This document shows positions 58,322 through 64,000 of a DNA stretch of 64,000 bases, piece by piece. The position numbers and the translations under genes were made by a program. The notes under the pieces were generated by a model that saw only the letters and a program-made list of their open reading frames with translations, was not told where the DNA came from and ran no database searches. The stretch's first letter is position 1. Each line of letters begins with the position of its first letter. Origin of the DNA: an uncultured Collinsella sp. (GTDB lineage: Bacteria; Actinomycetota; Coriobacteriia; Coriobacteriales; Coriobacteriaceae); the NCBI GenBank assembly GCA_902493145.1, contig CABUOA010000006.1:1-64000 (forward strand), read 5' to 3'.

Positions 58322-58981
58322 GTGAACAAGAGCAAGCGCATCGCCATCAGTCTGGTCGCGGGCGTGCTCGCTGCTCTGCTCTGCATGGTTTACGGCTCGT
58401 CGATCCGCTCGCAAGCCGAACAGGTCCAGGCTGAGACCTTGGCCAAGTACGGTGGCGATCGCGTCGAGGTATGCGTCGCGGCGCGCGATATCGATGTGGG
58501 TGAGACCCTCGATGAGACCAATGTCATAACCCAGGAGTGGCTGACGAGTCTGCTGCCGCGTGACGCGGCGACCGAGCTACGCCAGGTGCGCGGTGACGTG
58601 ACGACTTCGCGTATTCCCAAAAACGCCGTGATCTGCAATGTCTACACCAAGGCCGAGAGCCACATGCTCGAGGTACCTAAGGGCAAGGTCGCCGTTTCGG
58701 TGGCGGTCGATGCCGAGCACTCGGTCGGCGGTGCTGCGGGCGTGGGCAGCTACGTGGACGTGTACGTGCAAAAAGACGGCGTAACCGATCGGCTGTGCGG
58801 CGCGTACGTGATCGATACCAGTGAGGATTCCGGTTCCACGCGCGAGGGCAAGATCGAATGGGTGACGCTGGCGGCTGACCCCGAAGACGTCAAGGAACTG
58901 CTGGGAGCCTCGGGCAAGGGAACGGTCAGCTTGACGATTCCCGCCACGGCGCGCGGCAAAAAGAGCGGAGGCGACGAGTGA
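58322..58981 (+). CDS. cpaB: Flp pilus assembly protein CpaB/RcpC
   Basis: 219 residues. One N-terminal membrane segment (IAISLVAGVLAALLCMVYG), a SAF domain (VCVAARDIDVGETLDETNV ... SRIPKNAVICNVY) and the RcpC-type domain (KVAVSVAVDAEHSVGGAAGV, then GSYVDVYVQKDG). It acts outside the membrane in Tad pilus assembly. GTG 58322 follows AGAGGAG. First gene of the Tad operon; its stop overlaps the next start (TGATG). Confidence 0.85.
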   Translation: MNKSKRIAISLVAGVLAALLCMVYGSSIRSQAEQVQAETLAKYGGDRVEVCVAARDIDVGETLDETNVITQEWLTSLLPRDAATELRQVRGDVTTSRIPKNAVICNVYTKAESHMLEVPKGKVAVSVAVDAEHSVGGAAGVGSYVDVYVQKDGVTDRLCGAYVIDTSEDSGSTREGKIEWVTLAADPEDVKELLGASGKGTVSLTIPATARGKKSGGDE

Positions 58982-60630
58982 TGAAGGCGATCTGGCTTGC
59001 GTGCTGCGCGTGCGGCGATTACGGGCTGTTGCAGCGGGAAGTCGAGGGCCGTGATGTGGGTGCACAGGTGCTTCGCGTGGGTGACCTGGACGGGCTAGTT
59101 TCCATGGCGCGGGCGTTTCCGTCGCGCCGCGGGGCTGCCATCATCGCGGCGTCTCTGTTTGATACCGAAGATGTGCGCAAGACTGTTGCGCGCCTGACGG
59201 CCGAAGGCCGCGTGAGTCGCGTGGTCGTGTTGATAGAAGCGCTCGATCCGTCGGATATCGAGGGGCTGTTTCGCGCGGGGGCGACCGAGGTCATCGCTGC
59301 GCACAGTATATGCGGCAACGGGCGTGCGGGCGAGGGAGCGGTTGATTCCGATCGGCGCATGACGATTGAGCCCGATGCTTTTGTTGATAGGGAACCCGGG
59401 GTGCCTCGCGCTACAAGAGGCCCGCGTGTTGATGATTATGGAAAAGCGGAAGCCGAGCATGGTCGGCGCCCCCGGAACCCCCTTGTATGCGATGACGCTG
59501 GAGGGCCGGCGCAGCATGCTGGCGACTCCCCGGCTGTAGATATGGGATACGTGCACGGCGTGAATCTGGTGGATGAACTCGACGAAGTTGAGGGCTTTGC
59601 CGGGTGCGGCGAGTTGTCGCTAATGCAGCATGAGCAGATTGCGCAGAACGAGCCTGCCTCGCAGACCGAACAAGCTGCCATGCCGGCTTGGACGCAGCGT
59701 GTGGTTGCGGCGGGGGAGACGGGGGCGCTGCCACCGACGCCCACCCCGCCGCCTCCGATGCCGCCGGCAGACGCTGCCGCTCCGCCGCATCGAGCTCCGG
59801 TCATCTGCGCTATTTCGGGTTCGGGCGGTTGCGGCAAGTCGACGATCGTTGCCACCATGGCACACACATCGTCGCTGTTGGGCTTGCGTGCCGCCGTGCT
59901 CGACCTGGACCTGATGTTTGGAAACCTTTACGACTTGTTAGGCGTCGATGCTCCGCGCGATATGGCGGCACTTATCGAGCCGTCGGCGGCGGGCACGCTC
60001 ACCGAGCCGGATATCGTAGCCACATCGATGCGCGTGGCGCCGGGCGTTACGCTCTGGGGTCCCGTCGCGGCGCCCGAGCAAGCTGAGCTCATGGCGCGTC
60101 CGGTGGAGCTGCTGCTTGATGTTCTGCGTCGCGAATCCGACGTGGTCTTTATCGATACCTCGGTCTTTTGGGGCGACGCCGTGGCGGCTGCGGTGGCGGC
60201 GAGCGACCGTTGCCTGGTCGTTGGCGATGCGGCGGTGTCGTCCGCGACATCGGCGTCGCGCGTCATCGAACTGGCAAGTCGAGTAGGTGTGCCGCGCACG
60301 CGCATGAGCGCCGTGTTCAACCGGTTCGGTGCGCGCGGGGCAGACGAGGACGTCGCCATGCGCTTTGAGATTGCCTGTGCGTTGAGCTCCAAGATTCGTA
60401 TCGCCGATGGCGGGCAGGATCTCGCCGCGCTCATGGCGTTTGGGCGCGCTGACGAGGCGGTGGGGCAGACCAGTGCTTTTGCGACTAGCATGCGCGAGGC
60501 CACGCGCGAGATGCTCGTGGAACTGGGGTGCGCCGTCGGCCCTTGGGGCGATATGGTCGCCGACCGTGCAACGCGTACCGAACGCCCGCGTATCCGCCTT
60601 CCCTGGTTGCGCGAGGGTGATCAGCGATGA
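58981..60630 (+). CDS. cpaE: Tad pilus localisation ATPase CpaE/TadZ
   Basis: 549 residues. The N-terminal receiver-like part (about 1-110) has RRGAAIIAASLFDTEDVRKT. A disordered Glu/Pro-rich linker of about 160 residues ends in PPTPTPPPPMPPAD, longer than usual. The MinD/ParA-type ATPase starts near 275 with CAISGSGGCGKSTIVATMAH and continues with AVLDLDLMFGNLYDLLGVD. It positions the pilus machine on the inner face of the membrane. Overlaps cpaF by 4 bases. Confidence 0.85.
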   Translation: MKAIWLACCACGDYGLLQREVEGRDVGAQVLRVGDLDGLVSMARAFPSRRGAAIIAASLFDTEDVRKTVARLTAEGRVSRVVVLIEALDPSDIEGLFRAGATEVIAAHSICGNGRAGEGAVDSDRRMTIEPDAFVDREPGVPRATRGPRVDDYGKAEAEHGRRPRNPLVCDDAGGPAQHAGDSPAVDMGYVHGVNLVDELDEVEGFAGCGELSLMQHEQIAQNEPASQTEQAAMPAWTQRVVAAGETGALPPTPTPPPPMPPADAAAPPHRAPVICAISGSGGCGKSTIVATMAHTSSLLGLRAAVLDLDLMFGNLYDLLGVDAPRDMAALIEPSAAGTLTEPDIVATSMRVAPGVTLWGPVAAPEQAELMARPVELLLDVLRRESDVVFIDTSVFWGDAVAAAVAASDRCLVVGDAAVSSATSASRVIELASRVGVPRTRMSAVFNRFGARGADEDVAMRFEIACALSSKIRIADGGQDLAALMAFGRADEAVGQTSAFATSMREATREMLVELGCAVGPWGDMVADRATRTERPRIRLPWLREGDQR

Positions 60631-61955
60631 GCCTGCAAACGAGGATTAAGGCTGCCGGCGCTGCAGCGGCGGCAGCGCCTGTAGATGCGGGGCGTCGCCG
60701 CGCGGTGAAACGACGCACCAAGCGCGCCGTGATGGACCGCATGGGTTACGACGAAGTGGCGCGTATCAGCGCCTATATCGACCCGGCACTTGCCCGCTCG
60801 GAATTGCGTCCTGCGGTGGAGGCGGCGCTCAATGTTGAGGAGCCGACCGATCTCGCGACGCCCGAGCGCGAAACCATCATCGACGAGATTTTGGATGACG
60901 TGGTGGGCTTGGGGCCGTTGCAGCCGCTCATCGAGGACGACACCGTTACCGAGATCATGATCAACGGCTGCCGCTCGGCTTTCTTTGAACGCGGCGGCGT
61001 CTTGTACCCCATCGAGCATGCGTTTGAGGATGATGAACAGATCCGTGTGCTTATCGACCGCATCATCTCGCCACTTGGCCGCCGTATCGACGAGCGCAGC
61101 CCCATCGTCAACGCCCGCCTCAAAACGGGCTATCGCGTCAACGCGGTGATTCCGCCTGTGGCGATTGACGGACCGATTCTCACCATCCGAAAGTTCTCGG
61201 ACCGTATCTGCTCGCTGGACGAGCTTGTGGGGCTGGGGTCGCTGCCGCTTTGGTATGCGCAGCTGCTGTCGTGCGCGGTGTCGCTGCGACAGGACCTGGC
61301 GGTTGCGGGAGGCACGGGATCTGGTAAGACCACCCTGCTCAACGCGTTGTCATGTGAGATTTCCACCGGCGAGCGCATCGTGACGATCGAGGACTCTGCC
61401 GAGCTCAAGTTTGCGCATCATCCGCACGTGGTGCGCCTAGAGGCGCGCGAGGCTTCAATTGAGGGTGAAGGCGCGGTGACGATCCGCGACCTGGTAACTA
61501 ATGCCCTGCGCATGCGCCCCGACCGCATCGTGGTGGGCGAGGTGCGCGGTGCCGAGTGCTGCGACATGTTGCAGGCCATGAACACGGGCCACGACGGGTC
61601 GCTCACCACACTTCATGCGGGTTCAGAACAGGAGACCGTGGTGCGTCTGACGTTGCTTGCACGTTATGGCATCGACCTGCCGAGTGAGCTCATCGAGGAG
61701 CAGATTGCCATGGCGCTCGACGGTATCGTGATGTCCGAGCGCCACGCCGATGGCAGGCGCTTCGTCTCCTCGTATTCGGGGGTGCGACGCGCCGCATCGG
61801 GCGGCGTAGAGCTCGAGCGCTATGTGACGTTCGATGCCGCCGAGCGCACCTGGACGCTTGACCGCGAGCCGCCGTTTATCGCAGAAGGCCTGCGGTCGGG
61901 GACGCTCACACAAGAGGAGGTGGACGAATGGAGATCACTGTGCCCCTCGTCGTAG
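60627..61955 (+). CDS. cpaF: Tad pilus secretion ATPase CpaF/TadA
   Basis: 442 residues of the type II/IV secretion ATPase family. N-terminal helical domain, then [20 protein letters not shown], Walker [18 protein letters not shown] (about 226-240), Asp box [10 protein letters not shown], Walker [21 protein letters not shown] and His box [10 protein letters not shown]. It powers pilin extrusion from the cytoplasm. Starts within cpaE (ATGA) and overlaps tadB by 28 bases. Confidence 0.94.
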   Translation: MSLQTRIKAAGAAAAAAPVDAGRRRAVKRRTKRAVMDRMGYDEVARISAYIDPALARSELRPAVEAALNVEEPTDLATPERETIIDEILDDVVGLGPLQPLIEDDTVTEIMINGCRSAFFERGGVLYPIEHAFEDDEQIRVLIDRIISPLGRRIDERSPIVNARLKTGYRVNAVIPPVAIDGPILTIRKFSDRICSLDELVGLGSLPLWYAQLLSCAVSLRQDLAVAGGTGSGKTTLLNALSCEISTGERIVTIEDSAELKFAHHPHVVRLEAREASIEGEGAVTIRDLVTNALRMRPDRIVVGEVRGAECCDMLQAMNTGHDGSLTTLHAGSEQETVVRLTLLARYGIDLPSELIEEQIAMALDGIVMSERHADGRRFVSSYSGVRRAASGGVELERYVTFDAAERTWTLDREPPFIAEGLRSGTLTQEEVDEWRSLCPSS

Positions 61956-62854
61956 GGGGCTTGGCAGGGCTTTCTGTCGCGACGGCGTGCGGGGCGGAAC
62001 CTCGTGTGCCGCAGGTACCGCCGGCGGAGCTGGCACGTCAGGCGCTCGAGACGGTGGCAGAGAAGCTGCCGCGTGAGCTGGTGGAAAACGATCTGCTGAA
62101 AAAGATCGCCCGTTCGTGGGCATCGCTGGTTCCGGCGCATCGCCTTGGCCTCGTGATCGAAGATGCTTCGGGGCGTTTGGCGTTTCTGCTGCTATCGAGC
62201 GGTGTCTGCTGCGTTTTACTAACGATGGTGTCGTTATCACCCCTCGGATTTGCCTTGGGACTTGTTGTTCCGTTTGCCGTTGGCGCCGCTCGGGATGGCT
62301 TTGAGAGCCGGCGCGAGCAACGCGATGCAGAAGAGGCAATGCCCGAGGCGTTTACCGCACTTTCCATGTCGCTTGCCTCGGGACATTCGCTGGCCCAGGG
62401 CATGCGCTTTGTGGGCGCTCATGCGCAAGAGCCAGTGCATACCGAGTTTTTGCGGGTGGCGGCGGCGATCGATTGCGGCATCTCGGCGACCGACGCGCTC
62501 GATGACTTGCTCGTGCGCATCGACGCCCCCGGTCTTTCGCTTGTGACCTTGGCGCTTAAGGTGTCTCAGCGCACCGGAGCTCCGCTTGCCGACTTACTGT
62601 CCGAGGCGTCGAGCATGGTAGGGGGGCGCATTGAGCTCAAACGCCGCCTGGATGTTAAGACGTCACAGGCGCGTATGTCGGCACACATGGTCGCGGCGAT
62701 GCCGGCGGGCATGTGCGCGGTGTTGGCGCTGCTTTCGGCAGATTTTCGTCGCGGTCTTGCGACGCCTGCCGGCGCGGGCGCTGTGGTGCTGGGTCTTGCC
62801 CTCAACGCCGTTGCCCTGGTGGTTATCCGGCGCATTATGCGGGTGGAGCTATGA
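61928..62854 (+). CDS. tadB: Tad pilus inner-membrane protein TadB
   Basis: 308 residues. GspF-like T2SSF domain: AMPEAFTALSMSLASGHSLA, then VAAAIDCGISATDALDDLLV, with membrane segments near 80-125 and 255-305. It forms the platform with TadC. ATG 61928 follows AGGAGG inside the end of cpaF. Confidence 0.88.
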   Translation: MEITVPLVVGGLAGLSVATACGAEPRVPQVPPAELARQALETVAEKLPRELVENDLLKKIARSWASLVPAHRLGLVIEDASGRLAFLLLSSGVCCVLLTMVSLSPLGFALGLVVPFAVGAARDGFESRREQRDAEEAMPEAFTALSMSLASGHSLAQGMRFVGAHAQEPVHTEFLRVAAAIDCGISATDALDDLLVRIDAPGLSLVTLALKVSQRTGAPLADLLSEASSMVGGRIELKRRLDVKTSQARMSAHMVAAMPAGMCAVLALLSADFRRGLATPAGAGAVVLGLALNAVALVVIRRIMRVEL

Positions 62855-63492
62855 GCGCCCCGGTTGCAGTTGCGGCTTGCCTGTGCGCCCTGAGCGTATT
62901 TGTCGCGACGGGGTTGGATCGGGCGGATGCACGCAAGGTCGCAGGGGCCTGCAAGCGCGAGGCGGTGCTGGTCGCTGCCGCGGGTCGCTCGGTGGTCGAT
63001 GCTCTGACCGCGCGAGTGAAGGGCGCGGTTGGAGCGGGCGGCCCGGCGCGAGTGTCGCTCGGCGAAGTGTCCGAGATGATCGATGTTGTGCGCTTGGGTC
63101 TTTCGGCCGGTCTTTCGTTTGATGCGGCGCTTGAGATTTTCTGCGCCAACCGCCGGTCAGTGCTGGCTCTTCGCCTTGAGCGCGCCTGCATGGCGTGGCA
63201 GGTGGGCGTGGGCACGCGTGAGGACGAGTTGTTGGCCGCCGCGCGCGACCTGGACGTGCGAGCGCTCGAGACCTTTGCCATCACGGTGGGGCAGGCGCTC
63301 GCCCTGGGTGCCCCACTTGCCGAGACGCTGGCCGCTCAAAGTCGCGAGATCCGTGCGGCTCATCGCGCCGCGGTCGAGCGCGAGATCGAGCGTGCGCCCG
63401 TCAAGCTGCTGATTCCCACCGGCACGCTCATCTTGCCGGCGTTGCTTCTGTCCATATTGGGCCCGCTGCTGGGAGCAGGCGGGATGATGTAG
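62851..63492 (+). CDS. tadC: Tad pilus inner-membrane protein TadC
   Basis: 213 residues, shorter than many TadC proteins (about 300), lacking part of the N-terminal region. Contains SEMIDVVRLGLSAGLSFDAA and LETFAITVGQALALGAPLAE, typical of the second T2SSF protein, and a C-terminal hydrophobic segment. Its ATG overlaps the tadB stop (ATGA). Confidence 0.82.
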   Translation: MSAPVAVAACLCALSVFVATGLDRADARKVAGACKREAVLVAAAGRSVVDALTARVKGAVGAGGPARVSLGEVSEMIDVVRLGLSAGLSFDAALEIFCANRRSVLALRLERACMAWQVGVGTREDELLAAARDLDVRALETFAITVGQALALGAPLAETLAAQSREIRAAHRAAVEREIERAPVKLLIPTGTLILPALLLSILGPLLGAGGMM

Positions 63493-63502
63493 GGAGGAAT
63501 AC

Positions 63503-63736
63503 ATGAACACGATGACTGACGCTGCTGGCAAGGTCCAGGGCTGGGCGTTTTGCCGGGCGGCACATGTTCGTCAGCGCGCCAAGGAACTATTGCAGGAGGA
63601 GAGTGCACAGGGTACCACCGAGTATGCCATCTTGGTCGGCGTGCTCGTGGTGATCGCGATTATCGCCATCGTCGCATTTAAGGGCAAGGTCCAAGATCTA
63701 TGGAACGCTATCAGCGAGGGCATCAACAGCCTGTAG
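63503..63736 (+). CDS. Flp-type pilin
   Basis: 77 residues. A 37-residue leader precedes QGTTEYAILVGVLVVIAIIA, the Flp hydrophobic helix with Glu-Tyr. Cleavage after Ala in ESA/QGTTEY would place Glu at +5, as prepilin peptidases require. The short mature part ends KVQDLWNAISEGINSL. It is the likely major subunit of the Tad pilus made by the genes upstream. ATG 63503 follows AGGGAGG. Confidence 0.85.
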   Translation: MNTMTDAAGKVQGWAFCRAAHVRQRAKELLQEESAQGTTEYAILVGVLVVIAIIAIVAFKGKVQDLWNAISEGINSL

Positions 63737-64000
63737 AGGGCGAGCGTCCCATCGGGGTGCTGCTGGTGTTTGCTTGCCTGACCGTGGCGATAGCGGCGGT
63801 GCTTTGGGGGCTTAACGCCGCGCGGCAGCAGCGTCCTGGGACCGCCTCCGATTTGGGCTCAGATTCGGCGGTGGCGTCTCAAAAAGATGAGATGCGAGAT
63901 GCGGACGATTCGGATGTCGCTGTCACGGCGCAAACCTTTCTGCGGACGCTCGACAAGCGGTCTGGCACTGCGACGGATTCGCCTGAGGGCAACGCGATTG
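63700..64000 (+). CDS. Single-pass membrane protein, cut by the window end
   Basis: The frame is open from ATG 63700 to the right edge (100 codons), overlapping the pilin end by 37 bases; GTG 63757 is an alternative start just before the membrane helix. The visible part is a short basic N-terminus, the helix IGVLLVFACLTVAIAAVLWG, then a Ser/Asp-rich stretch (SDSAVASQKDEMRDADDSD). Position in the operon suggests a minor pilin or TadE-like protein, but no motif proves it. Confidence 0.55.
   Translation, partial: MERYQRGHQQPVEGERPIGVLLVFACLTVAIAAVLWGLNAARQQRPGTASDLGSDSAVASQKDEMRDADDSDVAVTAQTFLRTLDKRSGTATDSPEGNAI

Overview
The window reads as a chromosomal segment of a high-GC Gram-positive gut actinobacterium of the class Coriobacteriia, most probably Collinsella. 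This rests on high GC in coding regions, AGGAGG-type ribosome sites with frequent GTG starts, a T-box leader, an actinobacterial Tad pilus locus, many families of intergenic palindromes, and the gene content. The species call is inference; no marker gene such as rRNA is present.

Layout. 0-5 kb: the end of a SIS-domain sugar deglycase, lactate/2-hydroxyacid dehydrogenase, MetA, a lone AbiEi/Vsr-like protein and 5-formyl-THF cyclo-ligase. 5-13 kb: a zinc-ribbon/YD-repeat surface protein, a HicAB toxin-antitoxin pair, an M16C peptidase and an AlbA_2 (Schlafen-type) regulator flanked by near-identical repeats. 13-18 kb: a PilZ protein coupled to a membrane-anchored camelysin-like protein, then two TasA/camelysin-like secreted proteins and an HNH nuclease. 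19.5-23.5 kb: a GntR-controlled mannose-family PTS (IIB, IIC, IID) with a FrlB-like deglycase, probably for Amadori compounds. 23.7-26.3 kb: a DUF5710-type protein, a second lone nuclease-like protein, a large inverted repeat and tRNA-Val.

26.5-35.6 kb is the most unusual part. One tightly packed operon carries four TasA/camelysin-like proteins with SipW-type signal anchors, two S26B (SipW-type) signal peptidases, a membrane-anchored McrB-like AAA+ ATPase, and a DUF2357 (McrC-like) protein whose expected nuclease domain is replaced by about 350 residues of alanine-rich coiled coil. I read it as a surface-fibre or matrix export system that has borrowed an McrBC-like motor pair; the function is inferred.

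35.7-58 kb is mostly housekeeping: an EamA exporter, a DUF4012 envelope protein, GlmM, carboxypeptidase M32, T-box-controlled pheS with pheT, a CbiMQO nickel/cobalt transporter behind a NikR-like operator, a zinc-dependent phospholipase C-like protein, a third lone nuclease-like protein, pyruvate kinase, a P-type Ca2+ ATPase with a leader that could hide its ribosome site, and RsgA. 58.3-64 kb is a Tad/Flp pilus operon (CpaB, CpaE/TadZ, CpaF/TadA, TadB, TadC, Flp pilin, and a membrane protein cut by the window end).

Intergenic DNA is rich in repeats: GAGCGTGGA arrays, CTCGATCTGTAACA palindromes, GGGACATGCC hairpins, CACCTTTG hairpins, and a pair of roughly 95-base hairpins with compensatory changes. 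Helically phased TGGTCAGC direct repeats lie upstream of two of the lone nuclease-like genes and of the Tad operon.
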